A model generated the notes under the pieces. It had not been told where the DNA came from. It was given only the letters and a program-made list of their open reading frames with translations, and searched no databases. The translations under genes and the position numbers were made by a program. DNA of 64,000 nucleotides from Rosistilla oblonga (GTDB lineage: Bacteria; Planctomycetota; Planctomycetia; Pirellulales; Pirellulaceae): positions 1,488,001-1,552,000 of the forward strand of contig NZ_CP036292.1 in NCBI RefSeq assembly GCF_007751715.1. The letters are read 5' to 3'. Of this stretch, positions 24,317 to 33,708 are shown piece by piece. Numbering within the stretch: position 1 is the stretch's first letter; each line of letters starts with the position of its first letter.

Positions 24317-25609
24317 ATGGCATCACTTCGCAAGGAATCCGACCGAGGCCGAACAGGCTGGCGACTGCAGTTTCGGCAAGCTGGCAAACGTCGATCGCTT
24401 TGGCTTGGCGACATGAGCAAACGGGCGGCCGATGGTGTCGCGCGGCACGTCGATGAACTGGCCAACGCCACCGCCGCGAATGTTTCACCCTCTGCAGACA
24501 CGCTTCGATGGGCCGCCGGTCTCGACGGCCGGATCTATGAGACGTTGCACCGGTGGGGAATGGTCGAGGCTCGGGTTGCTGTCGATTCAGATTCCCGCAT
24601 GTGCGCTACGTTCTTCCGCCGTTGGATCGCCACGAACTGCACCACCGCCCGCACGGCCAACAACTACGAACAAGCGGTGACGTGGTTCTGCAAGCACTTC
24701 GGGGACCGGCGGACGCTGTCGTCGATCACCCCAGCGGAGTTTGGCGAGTGGTTCCGATGGATGCGGCACGCCGACCGACTGGCAGAGTCGACGGCAAATA
24801 AGCACGCCAAGCGGATCAGGACGCTGTTCAAGGCGGCAATCGCTTCTCGACTCCTTACCGAGAACCCTGGCACGGGGACCAAGATCGGCGACGAAGTAAA
24901 CCGCGACCGGGACCACTACGTCGACCGCGAAAGCGCCGCCACGATCATCGACAAATGTGACATCGAATGGGCCGCCATCTTTGGCCTATCGCGTTTCGCT
25001 GGTTTGCGTTGTCCATCGGAGGTCACCCGGTTGAAGTGGTCGGACGTCGATTGGGAGGCCGGCCGTCTGCGGATCGATTCACGGAAAACCGGCCTGCGGT
25101 TCTGTCCGCTCTTCCCCGAGTTGCGGCCGCTACTTGATGCCGCGTGGGATCTGGCACCCGAGAGGGCCGTCTACGTCATCCGCAACCACCGGGACGCCGA
25201 AGCCAACTTGCGTTCCCAGCTGAACCGGATCATCGAATCCGCGGGCCTGGTCCCCTGGCCTAAGGCGTTCGTCAACTTGCGAGCATCATGCCGGACGGAC
25301 CTGGAGCAAAGGTTTCCGGGGCATGTTTGCGATGCCTGGTTGGGGCACTCTTCGAAGGTGGCCGCCAAGCATTACCTGCAAGTCCGACCCTCCGATTGGG
25401 CCGACGCGTTAGCAAGCGGCGCGCCAAATCTCGATAAATCGGCGGTGTCATTATCTGACGGCGGTGTCATCGGCGGTGACATAGAGGGCGATGATCTGGC
25501 ATTTGCCAGCGGAGAAGATACGAAAAAACCCAGCAAAACCGGGCCGGTTTGTGCTGGGTATAGTCGTGAATGCTCTAATGAGTACCCCCGAAGGGATTCG
25601 AACCCCTAA
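24317..25609 (+). CDS. Tyrosine recombinase (integrase) of the element
   Basis: 430 aa. An N-terminal SAM-like core-binding domain (about residues 95-190) is followed by the catalytic domain with Arg231 (GLRCPSEV), Lys257 (SRKTG), Arg322 (NLRAS), His344 (LGHSS) and nucleophile Tyr353 (KHYLQV). The first His of the HxxR box is replaced by Val319; variation there is common in this group by my recollection. The last nine codons are inside the att core and tRNA gene, and the stop 25607-25609 is chromosomal. In the excised circle the frame continues into 9218-9544. A tRNA terminator lies on the opposite strand at 25523-25559. Confidence 0.92.
   Translation: MASLRKESDRGRTGWRLQFRQAGKRRSLWLGDMSKRAADGVARHVDELANATAANVSPSADTLRWAAGLDGRIYETLHRWGMVEARVAVDSDSRMCATFFRRWIATNCTTARTANNYEQAVTWFCKHFGDRRTLSSITPAEFGEWFRWMRHADRLAESTANKHAKRIRTLFKAAIASRLLTENPGTGTKIGDEVNRDRDHYVDRESAATIIDKCDIEWAAIFGLSRFAGLRCPSEVTRLKWSDVDWEAGRLRIDSRKTGLRFCPLFPELRPLLDAAWDLAPERAVYVIRNHRDAEANLRSQLNRIIESAGLVPWPKAFVNLRASCRTDLEQRFPGHVCDAWLGHSSKVAAKHYLQVRPSDWADALASGAPNLDKSAVSLSDGGVIGGDIEGDDLAFASGEDTKKPSKTGPVCAGYSRECSNEYPRRDSNP
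25523..25559 (-). terminator. Rho-independent terminator supplied by the element to the tRNA gene
   Basis: Stem ACCCAGCA/TGCTGGGT with an inner AAACCGG/CCGGTTT stem and six T on the minus strand. It lies about 25 bp beyond the tRNA 3' end, inside the integrase gene, on the opposite strand. Confidence 0.85.
25581..25602. repeat. attR: right copy of the 22-bp integration core
   Basis: Identical to 9198-9219. It covers the 3' end of tRNA-Arg (T-arm 3' strand, acceptor 3' strand and discriminator), so integration leaves the tRNA intact. Confidence 0.93.
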
Positions 25610-25656
25610 CCCCCGGTTCCGAAGACCGGTGCTCTATCCAGTTGAGCTACGGAGGC
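25583..25656 (-). tRNA. tRNA-Arg (anticodon TCG)
   Basis: 74 nt folding as a cloverleaf: acceptor GCCTCCG/CGGGGGT, D stem GCTC/GAGC, anticodon stem CCGGT/ACCGG with loop CTTCGGA (anticodon TCG), T arm AGGGG-TTCGAAT-CCCTT, discriminator A. G1-T72 and T4-G69 are wobble pairs; they lie in the part supplied by the element's core, so the original gene may have differed only outside it. CCA is not encoded. It is the integration site of the element. Confidence 0.95.
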
Positions 25657-25873
25657 ATCAGCACCGAAGTGCAATACCGTTGGCTGGCACAGAGCGATTT
25701 CGCTGCCGGTGCCAGACTGCCCAAATCTTACAAGATTTTCGCAGGCGTGCTAGTCCCGCAGGGGACAAATTTGCCGCCCCGCCAGTTTTGGCCCGCTATA
25801 TGCCCTTTTCCTCTACTGACCGCTACAGGGTGAATGCCAAACGTTAACGCCCCAGTCTGCCGCATCGACGCCG

Positions 25874-27856
25874 TTATTGAAGCCAGGCGTCGGGATCGGC
25901 ATCGCTCGGCATCCGCCAATCGCCCCGCGGCGACAGGCTGACGCTGCCCACTTTGGGGCCGTCGGGGACACATGTCCGTTTGAACTGATTCGCAAAGAAC
26001 CGCTTGAAAAAGGTCTGCATCGTTTCGGCGAGCGTCGCGTCGTCGTAGGGCTGCGAAAAATTCGTCTGCTGGGCCAGCCAGAGGATCTTTTCGGGCGAAT
26101 AGCCGTTGCGGATGAAGTGGAACAAAAAGAAGTCGTGCAGTTCGTACGCTCCGATCGTCGCTTCGGTGCTCTGACGGATCTCCCCGTCTTCGGTGGGGGG
26201 CATCAATTCGGGAGAGATCACCGCGTCGGCGATTTGGTGCAGCGTGGTCCGGACCGATTCGTCGAAGTGGTGGTCGCCGGCAAATCGGACCAGGAAGCGG
26301 ACCAGCGTTTTTGGGACCGATGTGTTGACGTTGTACATCGACATGTGATCGCCGTTGTAGGTCGACCATCCCAACGCTTGTTCCGACAGATCGCCGGTTC
26401 CCAAGACAAAACCGCGACTCATCAGCACAAAGGTCCGAATCCGCGCCTGGATGTTTTCGAACACCAAGTCTTTGGCATCGTTGGGCGTTTTTATCAGCTG
26501 CTGCTGCAGCGTTTCGACGTCCATCTTTTCGGCATCGATTCCCAGCGGCTGATGCTGCAGCGATTGAAACGCTTGCAGGCACAACTGGCGAATGTCGATC
26601 GTCTCCCGCGTCACGCCCAGTTGTTGCATCAACCGATCGGCACTCTCGCGAGTCTGGTCGGTGGTTCCAAAGCCGGGCATCGTGATCCCGTGAATGCGCG
26701 AGGTCGGCCAGCCGTATCGCTGGCACATCTTCGCGGCAACGACCAACGCCAGGGTGCTGTCGAGGCCGCCGGAGACGCCGATGAAGAGGGGCATGTTTTC
26801 GGGCAGCTGACGAATTCGCTGGGCCAAGCCGGCCGATTGGATCTCAAAAATCTCGCTGCAGCGGTCGGCAAGTGTATTGGGATCGCTAGGGACAAACGGC
26901 CGCGGCGCGATGTCGCGCTGCAGTTCGCGATCGGGAGTGTGGGTGAGCGAAAAATCGATCTGGCGATAATCGCGCGGTAGCGAGCCACGGGCGTCGTCGA
27001 ACGAACCGATCGTGCGGCGATCGTGCCCCAGTTTTTGTAGGTCAACGTCGACGGTGGCCGATGTCGCTCCCTGCCACGCCGGTTGGCCATCGCCCACGCG
27101 GCGCGAGTGGCTCAAGACGACTCCGTTTTCAGCGATCATGCAGTGCGCACCAAAGACGACATCGGTTGTCGATTCGGTCGGGCCGGCGCCGGCGTAAGCG
27201 TAGGCGGCGATGCAGCGTCCCGATTGCGATTTGACGAGATCGGTTCGCCAGCTGGCTTTGCCAACCGTTTCGGTGCTGGCGGACAGGTTTAATAGAATGT
27301 TAGCACCGGCGACAGCCATCAAGCCGCTGGGAGGATTGGGAGTCCAGAGATCCTCGCAGATCTCGATTCCCACGACTGCATCGCCCGATCGGAACAGCAG
27401 ATCGATGCCAAAGGGAATCGATTGGTTGTCGACGGTAATCGTCGCCGGTTCGCTGCCGTCGGCGGCGCGAAACCACCGCGCCTCGTAAAACTCTTTGTAG
27501 TTCGGCAGGAACTGTTTCGGAACGATTCCCAACAGTTGGCCGTTGTCGATCGCGGCGGCGCAGTTGTACAGGCTGCCCGCGACGCTGACCGGCACGCCGA
27601 CGACAACTAATTGATCGCGACCCGCCGATGCCGCGACGATCTGCTGCAAAGCCGCCATCGCCGCGTCGATCAATTGTTGTTGTCCAAACAGATCGGCGGC
27701 GGTGTAGCCGGTCAGGGAGAGTTCGGGAAAGAGGACGATGTCCGATTCGCCGTACTGTTGCAGCAGTTCCTCGATCTCGGCTGCGTTTTTACGAGGTGCA
27801 CCAACATGAACTCGCGGGCTTGCGGCGGTGATGCGGACATATCCGTGGGGGTGCAT
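25874..27856 (-). CDS. nadE: Glutamine-dependent NAD+ synthetase
   Basis: 660 aa with two domains. The N-terminal nitrilase-like glutaminase has the Glu-Lys-Cys triad: Glu45 in FPELSLTGY, Lys121 in PNYKEFYE and Cys167 in GIEICEDLW. The C-terminal synthetase has the PP-loop SGGLDS at 362-367. It converts nicotinic acid adenine dinucleotide to NAD+ with ATP and glutamine, the last step of NAD synthesis. Full length for the bacterial two-domain type. ATG 27856 is used. It ends 218 bp beyond the tRNA-Arg gene. Confidence 0.97.
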   Translation of the reverse strand: MHPHGYVRITAASPRVHVGAPRKNAAEIEELLQQYGESDIVLFPELSLTGYTAADLFGQQQLIDAAMAALQQIVAASAGRDQLVVVGVPVSVAGSLYNCAAAIDNGQLLGIVPKQFLPNYKEFYEARWFRAADGSEPATITVDNQSIPFGIDLLFRSGDAVVGIEICEDLWTPNPPSGLMAVAGANILLNLSASTETVGKASWRTDLVKSQSGRCIAAYAYAGAGPTESTTDVVFGAHCMIAENGVVLSHSRRVGDGQPAWQGATSATVDVDLQKLGHDRRTIGSFDDARGSLPRDYRQIDFSLTHTPDRELQRDIAPRPFVPSDPNTLADRCSEIFEIQSAGLAQRIRQLPENMPLFIGVSGGLDSTLALVVAAKMCQRYGWPTSRIHGITMPGFGTTDQTRESADRLMQQLGVTRETIDIRQLCLQAFQSLQHQPLGIDAEKMDVETLQQQLIKTPNDAKDLVFENIQARIRTFVLMSRGFVLGTGDLSEQALGWSTYNGDHMSMYNVNTSVPKTLVRFLVRFAGDHHFDESVRTTLHQIADAVISPELMPPTEDGEIRQSTEATIGAYELHDFFLFHFIRNGYSPEKILWLAQQTNFSQPYDDATLAETMQTFFKRFFANQFKRTCVPDGPKVGSVSLSPRGDWRMPSDADPDAWLQ

Positions 27857-28107
27857 GAGCGGGACGATCCTTGTTAGGCACAGGTTTTTGCAACGTGATT
27901 TGTAGTATACTCGCCACCGCCGCGGATCGGCGAGAGCGCTGAAGCGGGCGACGGGGCGCGTTGGGGTTGGCGTTTAGGTCGATCGGTCGTAGAACGCTAA
28001 CGCTCGTTTTGCGAAGAACCGGACGCTAACGCGTGGCGGCTGATCGTTCCAATTGAATCACTGAATATTGCTGAAGCGGGCGATGTGATACCGGAGAGAT
28101 ATGCCCG

Positions 28108-28797
28108 ATGAGTTCCCGATCGATCTATACCGACGACTGTTTGTTGTTTCTGGAAGAGCTGCGGCACAACAACGATTGCGCGTGGTTTGCGGAGAATAAG
28201 GAGCGGTATGAAGCTTCGGTCCGGGAGCCGAGCTTGCGGTTGATCGAAGCGATCGGCCCGCGGCTGGAAAAGCTGTCTCCCTTCTTTCCGGCGGTTCCCA
28301 AACGCGTTGGCGGTTCGTTGATGCGGATCCACCGCGACACGCGGTTCGCCAAAGACAAGACGCCCTACAAGACGAACGTCGGGATCCATTTTCGCCATGA
28401 AGTGGGCAAAGATGTCCACGCCCCTGGCTTCTACGTTCACATCGAGCCGGAGCGATGTTTTGTCGGTGCGGGATGTTGGCGTCCCGCTTCCCCGGCGCTG
28501 CTGGCGATTCGTCGCAAGATCGCCGACGAACCGACGCGTTGGAAACGGGCTCGCGACGCGAAGGCGTTTCGCGACAACTATCAGCTGGAAGGAGAGAGTC
28601 TGAAGACGACGCCTCGCGACTTTGCCAAAGACCATCCGATGATCGACGATCTGCGCCGCAAGGACTTCATCGGCTTGAGTCCGTTGGTCGAGAGCGACGT
28701 GACGTCGCCCGATCTGGTCTCGACAATCATCGCTCGGTTTCGAGCCGCGCGATCGTTGATGCAGTTCCTGTGCGAAAGCGCATGCGTGCCGTTCTGA
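28108..28797 (+). CDS. DUF2461 family protein
   Basis: 229 aa, full length for DUF2461 (TIGR02453). Family landmarks: FLEELRHNNDCAWFAENKER near the start, RIHRDTRFAKDKTPYKTNVG, and GFYVHIEPERCFVGAGCWRP. The function of the family is not established. It is divergent from nadE with about 250 bp between them. The intergenic part has two short GCTAACGC motifs but no clear structure. Confidence 0.9.
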   Translation: MSSRSIYTDDCLLFLEELRHNNDCAWFAENKERYEASVREPSLRLIEAIGPRLEKLSPFFPAVPKRVGGSLMRIHRDTRFAKDKTPYKTNVGIHFRHEVGKDVHAPGFYVHIEPERCFVGAGCWRPASPALLAIRRKIADEPTRWKRARDAKAFRDNYQLEGESLKTTPRDFAKDHPMIDDLRRKDFIGLSPLVESDVTSPDLVSTIIARFRAARSLMQFLCESACVPF

Positions 28798-28839
28798 TCG
28801 CTGCCGCCGAGATCGGATGAAGCCCGAGCTGAGAAGGAC

Positions 28840-29580
28840 TCAGAAGCCGCAGTCGAAGAAGATCTGGTGGTTTTCGAGCTGCAGTTTTAGCGGCAGCCGC
28901 AATTCGGAAGGCTGGTGCGGCAGCAGCGGTTGATCGGCGGCCAAGCAGTTTGTATTTGGCGCGTGGATCTCGGCGAGGATCCGGTCGGCGCCGATCCGTT
29001 TGATCTCCAGGTGGGATTCCGCGATCGCGGTTTCATTGGCATCGGCGATCACGCACCGCGTGCTGGCTTTATCAAAAGAGATCGAATACTTGCCGTCGGC
29101 ATCGTCAGCTGTTTGTCGCCCAAAGCTGGTGACCAGTTTGACGCGATGTTCCAGCAGGCGTTCGTCCTCTTTTTTCAGGAAACAGAAGACGGGAAAGTTC
29201 TCATCCAAGGCGGTTTCCAGCACGCTGTGGAGTTCGCCGGCGGATGGGAATCCATCGAGCATCTCGTCGATCGTCGGGCGGTCGCCCCACTGGGATCGGA
29301 CGATGAACTCATGTTCGAGCATCGACACATAATGTTCGGCATCGAGTTGCAACGCGGTCAGCATCCCGGCGTAATGACGGGTGTCGCGCGGTTCGTTGTC
29401 GATATTCAATCGCCAACGCCACTCGAGATCGATCATGGCGAATTCGACCGCCAGGTCGCGTCGATAGACCGGGCTGACGGTAGAGATCGCCTCCCACAAA
29501 TTCAGAGGGTTGCCGCGTCGCCAAGACTGTTCAAATTGCTTCCACGCATCGCTTGTCTCTTCGTCGTTCGAATCAGTCAT
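28840..29580 (-). CDS. Hypothetical protein paired with an ECF-type sigma factor
   Basis: 246 aa, soluble. The first half (WKQFEQSWRRGNPLNLWEAI and QWGDRPTIDEMLDGFPSAGE) resembles the N-terminal region that precedes the kinase domain in planctomycete Ser/Thr kinases encoded after such sigma factors, but the kinase domain is absent. The second half is a beta-rich region of unknown fold. Its start overlaps the sigma gene's stop by eight bases, so the two are co-translated. It may regulate that sigma factor, or be a truncated kinase. Confidence 0.65.
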   Translation of the reverse strand: MTDSNDEETSDAWKQFEQSWRRGNPLNLWEAISTVSPVYRRDLAVEFAMIDLEWRWRLNIDNEPRDTRHYAGMLTALQLDAEHYVSMLEHEFIVRSQWGDRPTIDEMLDGFPSAGELHSVLETALDENFPVFCFLKKEDERLLEHRVKLVTSFGRQTADDADGKYSISFDKASTRCVIADANETAIAESHLEIKRIGADRILAEIHAPNTNCLAADQPLLPHQPSELRLPLKLQLENHQIFFDCGF

Positions 29581-30184
29581 CGTTGTCTGCTAGTTCGATC
29601 TTCTTCAGGGTCTGGCGAATCAGACGAATGTGGCGTTGCACGCTGCGAATCGAAATTCTCAACGTGTCGGCGATAATAGGGTTGGCGTGTCCCTCTAACT
29701 GCATCAGCACGATGCTCTGCAAAATGTTCTTTCCCAATGCCTGCAGCAATTGGTCTAAGGTCTCTTGGACGATCAAGGCTTGTTCGGCGACCGGGCCGGT
29801 TGGGACCGATCGGATCGAAAAGAAACCGTTGCTGGACGAGTCGTCTCCCGCTTCGGAGATATGGATATAACGGCCGTCGCGTTTGGTGTATTTGATCGAT
29901 TTGCGAAGCACGATCACACTCAACAAACGAAACAGATCCTGCTGAGTCTTCAGCTCTCCAAACCGCCCTGCTCCGGCTCCACTGACGAAGCTCCGCATCG
30001 CGCTGGCGGCAACACCTTCGACATCGCCGCCCAGTTGGCGGCTCCGCATCCGGCTGCGTGCAAACGCGACGAGGTAAGGGAAATACTGGTTGAAAACCTG
30101 TTCCAAGGCAAAGTTTTCACCGCGTCGTACCCCTTCGATCAATTCGTCGAGTTCTTGGCTGCTTCGATCGGAATCGTCATTCAT
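29573..30184 (-). CDS. ECF-type RNA polymerase sigma factor
   Basis: 203 aa. Region 2 is seen in ALEQVFNQYFPYLVAFARSR with AASAMRSFVSGAGAGRF, and region 4 in LQSIVLMQLEGHANPIIADT LRISIRSVQRHIRLIRQTL, a helix-turn-helix. This is the planctomycete ECF subtype usually encoded next to kinase-like proteins. ATG 30184 is preferred (GAGAA upstream); the longer frame would start with TTG at 30247. It directs transcription of an unknown regulon. Confidence 0.88.
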   Translation of the reverse strand: MNDDSDRSSQELDELIEGVRRGENFALEQVFNQYFPYLVAFARSRMRSRQLGGDVEGVAASAMRSFVSGAGAGRFGELKTQQDLFRLLSVIVLRKSIKYTKRDGRYIHISEAGDDSSSNGFFSIRSVPTGPVAEQALIVQETLDQLLQALGKNILQSIVLMQLEGHANPIIADTLRISIRSVQRHIRLIRQTLKKIELADNDD

Positions 30185-30311
30185 TGTATTCTCGACTTGA
30201 TTGAATTTATCGCTCAGGAGCGATTCATAGTTTCGCGTCAGAATCAATTCTGGTCCTGGAGGCGATTGATTGTCTAGAGAAATCCAGCAATTTAATCGAT
30301 CGCCCGGGCGG

Positions 30312-33101
30312 TTACGGGATGTCCATTTCGGTTGCTTCGACGATCATCCCTGGGCCATCGCCCACGAGATCACCGCTGATGCCGACGGTCTGGGCAGTAA
30401 TCACGCCCGGATCGATCCAATAGCCATCGGGAGTCAATTCCATTGTTCCCATATCGAGATCGAGGTTTCGCCGCACAACTTCGTAGTTGACCCAGATGTT
30501 TAGGAAGCCGTTTTGAGCGTTCAACAGATCGCTTAACGCGAAGATAATATCGCGAGCCGCGGTCGGGCCGCTCGACAATCCGCGAGCCTCTCGCAACAGT
30601 CGCAAGTCTTCGTTCAAACTGATCTGTTCAGCCGCCATACGGACCGCGGAGCGTTGCAGTTCGAAGTTCACCTGGTTGGCTCGCAGTTGGCGGATCTGGC
30701 CTCGCAGCAACTGCCATACGCCGTCCTCGTACTGATAATAATTACGGCGAGCTTGTTGGTATTCGATAAGCGATTGCCGGTAGGTGTTGCGTTCCTGCAG
30801 TCGGGTCAGCGGTGCGTCCCATTGCAGGCCAGCACGCAGGCGTCCCGCATCGCCGTTGAGTTTAAACGGATTGCTGTCGGTGTTCTGCAGGTCGCCGCTG
30901 AAGGTGATGTCGAGCGAGCTTTCCAGGTTGTCGGCGTTAAATTCGATCAGACGCCATGAATCGACAAGCGAAGCGCGAGCGTTGGCCCAGTCGCGTCGTT
31001 GTTGCCGCGCGATCTCGAGAGCCTCGGGGGCGCTGATATCGACTTCCGGCAGCGACACGCTTTCGATCCGGGCTCGGGCCTGGATCAGCTGCATCACCAA
31101 CACGTCTTCGGCGATCGCAGCGATCAGATCTTGAGCAGCGAGGATGCCGTTGTCGCGAATCTGTTGCGACAGCGAACCATCGGCGTCGGCTTGAGCGGCC
31201 GTTTGCGATGCTCGCGACTGCAACATTTCCTGCAGCCCTTGGTCGATCGTATTGATCTCGATCGCATACGCGGTCATCCGTTTCTCAAGCTTGTTGTAAT
31301 CATCGATCAACCCCTGCCCGATCCGATTGAAATCGGTCGGATCAAACAAGGCTTTGTCGACCATCGTCAACGGCAGCAGCGTGCAGATCTGATCCTTTTC
31401 GGTTTGGTAGATGTTCAACAGTTGCGACGAGGATCGCTGGCGATCGGGAACCGCTTCGGCCAACGCTTCGATATCGCGTTTCAGTCCTGGCAGGTCGGTT
31501 TCGATAAACGTCTTCTGCAGCTCTGACAGCGGAACCAGTTGTCCGTTCAGATCTGCCAGCAACTGGGCAACTTCCGGCGTCCAAGTGATTTTCAGCTCGG
31601 GAAGATTGGTCGCAGGGTTGATCGCCTCACGCCCTGTTTCCAGCAGCCGCGTGTTGATGTTGCCGACGACGGTACGGATGTCGGAGACCTGGTTGCGACG
31701 GTCTTTCAGATCGGGCGAGATCAATTGGAATTGATTCAGCACGGGGTCGCGGATCTCGACGCAGAGGTACGGAGGCAGTCCCAGGTCGCCCAGGAATGAG
31801 TCGACCGATGCGTTAAATGCCGCTTGTTGATTGACCAATTGGCTTTGTGCCGACAGGAGGGCTTGTTGAGCCTGAGCGACTTGCAGCCGTTGCCGTGGGA
31901 TCGCTTCTTGGTCGGCGGGGATCGTGGTCAACATTTCGACAAGCGTATCGTTCAGCAGCAGCAGGTTCTCACGCAGCCGCGCCACGTTTTCCTCTTGGTT
32001 TTGAATCTGCAGTTGATCCTGCAGCAATCCCAGGAAGCCGCCCGCTTGAGCGACGCCGCCGCCACCGCCGATCCCCAGGTTTCCGCCGCCGCCGAGTCCT
32101 GCGAAGCCGCCGCCGAGTCCCGAGAAGCCTTCCAGGCCGACGCCGAAGACGCCGCCGCTGCGCGATGGGCCCGCATCGACGCTGCGACCGGTTGTGATCG
32201 AAAGATAGAAACTGCGGCGGTAGCGTTCGAAGGCGCGAACGTTCGCCAACAGCCGCCGTTCGGAGAGGGTCAGTCGTTCCATCACGCGGTCGCGGCCGGC
32301 ATTGCGCAACAGCGGTTGAACGAGCGTAAAGTCGAGGATTGTCGAAGCGCTTTGCGTGTCGGGGCCGCTAAATTCCCATACGATCGAATTCGCCATCCCG
32401 ACGACGAGGTCGGCACCGGTGGTGAAGCTGCGCTGCATCGACCAGGGGCGTTGGCCAACGCTGTAGGGGCCGACGGCCAGATTCGAACTGCTCTCGCCGC
32501 CAGATCCCGAACGCAACGGTCCGTCGGCTGTATAAAAGGATTGCAAGCCGCCGAAGAATTGCGTGTCGAAGCGGAACCGTTCGCTGCTGACATCCAACGC
32601 CGACAGGTAGAGGGTTTCGAGTTCTTGTTGGTAGCCGGGGGAATTCAACCGCGCCAATTGGAACGCGGTGTCGGAATCGAGCACCAGCACGCCGCGCTCA
32701 TCCAACGGCAGGAACCGCCACCAATCGGGATTCTCCGCCGTGTTTGTGTCGCCGTTGGCGTGCCACAGCGGATAACCCCGCTTGCCGTCGACGCAGTTCA
32801 TGTAGGTGTTCGATTTAGGATCGTCCTTGGGCATCGGCGGGCGATCGGGATCAAACGGATCGAACATCCGGCTCTGGCTGTCGATCTCGATCCGCAGCGC
32901 GTGCCCGGGATCTTCCCCGCTGTGACAGACCTTCTCGTCGATCAATTGGTACGCTTCGCGATCCGCCTTTTTGCGATACAGCGCACGGTTACAGCCAAGG
33001 TTGGGGAGGCCGACGCAAGCAATCAGCCCTACGATGGCAAATGACCTGAACTTCGCCGCGGCCAAACGCCGCGCAAGAATGATCTGGTTAACGGCTTCCA
33101 T
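30312..33101 (-). CDS. TolC-like outer-membrane efflux lipoprotein
   Basis: 929 aa. The N-terminal signal segment (FAIVGLIACVGLPNLGCN) ends in a lipobox-like Cys, so it is probably a lipoprotein. The rest has TolC-family periodicity of long coiled-coil helices and short strands (for example LRENLLLLNDTLVEMLTTIP and QARRNYYQYEDGVWQLLRGQ IRQLRANQVNFELQRSAV near the end). It is about twice the length of E. coli TolC and contains a Gly-rich insert (FSGLGGGFAGLGGGGNLG), common in large planctomycete members. No pump genes are adjacent. It probably forms a trimeric outer-membrane channel. Confidence 0.85.
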   Translation of the reverse strand: MEAVNQIILARRLAAAKFRSFAIVGLIACVGLPNLGCNRALYRKKADREAYQLIDEKVCHSGEDPGHALRIEIDSQSRMFDPFDPDRPPMPKDDPKSNTYMNCVDGKRGYPLWHANGDTNTAENPDWWRFLPLDERGVLVLDSDTAFQLARLNSPGYQQELETLYLSALDVSSERFRFDTQFFGGLQSFYTADGPLRSGSGGESSSNLAVGPYSVGQRPWSMQRSFTTGADLVVGMANSIVWEFSGPDTQSASTILDFTLVQPLLRNAGRDRVMERLTLSERRLLANVRAFERYRRSFYLSITTGRSVDAGPSRSGGVFGVGLEGFSGLGGGFAGLGGGGNLGIGGGGGVAQAGGFLGLLQDQLQIQNQEENVARLRENLLLLNDTLVEMLTTIPADQEAIPRQRLQVAQAQQALLSAQSQLVNQQAAFNASVDSFLGDLGLPPYLCVEIRDPVLNQFQLISPDLKDRRNQVSDIRTVVGNINTRLLETGREAINPATNLPELKITWTPEVAQLLADLNGQLVPLSELQKTFIETDLPGLKRDIEALAEAVPDRQRSSSQLLNIYQTEKDQICTLLPLTMVDKALFDPTDFNRIGQGLIDDYNKLEKRMTAYAIEINTIDQGLQEMLQSRASQTAAQADADGSLSQQIRDNGILAAQDLIAAIAEDVLVMQLIQARARIESVSLPEVDISAPEALEIARQQRRDWANARASLVDSWRLIEFNADNLESSLDITFSGDLQNTDSNPFKLNGDAGRLRAGLQWDAPLTRLQERNTYRQSLIEYQQARRNYYQYEDGVWQLLRGQIRQLRANQVNFELQRSAVRMAAEQISLNEDLRLLREARGLSSGPTAARDIIFALSDLLNAQNGFLNIWVNYEVVRRNLDLDMGTMELTPDGYWIDPGVITAQTVGISGDLVGDGPGMIVEATEMDIP

Positions 33102-33708
33102 GCCTTAAATCCCTATGCCTGAAGTTGTTGCTGCGAGCCGACAGTCCATCGCTTGGACCGCGCAACCAACCGCCGTCGAAAACGCCGGGGCCGTTGCTAC
33201 TCGTCTCGTATCCCAAGGTGGGGTGCCTGCGGTCGGTCGCAGTTTCGATCGTTTTCCATCTCCCCAACTCCTTCGCAGCCTGCGGGTTGCCACGATCCCC
33301 CGCCTGTGACGATGCGAGGGCGAGTGACGTTTGGCAGGCTTCGTCGCGATGGAGCGGTTTGTCGCTATCTGCGGGTGCGGATAGATCCGACCGATCGTGC
33401 CACGTGTTGGGACTATCAGTCCTGAATAGGTTCGGAGCGATTTGCGGTTCGACTTGAAACGGCTGGCGCGATTGAGCCTGGAGAAGCGCCCCGTGGGATC
33501 AGTTGATCCGGATATACCGGTTGTCCCGGTGTTGCCAATCGGCCTCAGGTCGACCACTCCAACGGAGGAACCATGGCCGGATTGACAGGTTTTGCTTGAC
33601 GCTAGAAACGTCCCAACTTACCATCAAAGCATGGGTTAGACCTTCGTCAAACCTTTGCCCAACGCGATCGATCCCGCAAACGCTTGTCTCAGCTACTCTG
33701 GAACACCG
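33102..33708. other. Intergenic region between divergent genes
   Basis: About 600 bp with no supported gene; overlapping frames on both strands have shuffled composition. It must hold the promoters of the TolC-like gene and of the coiled-coil membrane protein. No clear -35/-10 pair, operator or repeat is recognised. Confidence 0.5.

Noticed and set aside
25877-26980. 367-codon plus-strand frame opposite nadE
   Set aside because: It is an antisense shadow of an obvious NAD+ synthetase with GC-skewed codon positions.
31824-33044. 406-codon plus-strand frame opposite the TolC-like gene
   Set aside because: It is an antisense shadow with repetitive Ala/Arg/Glu content and no fold-like pattern.
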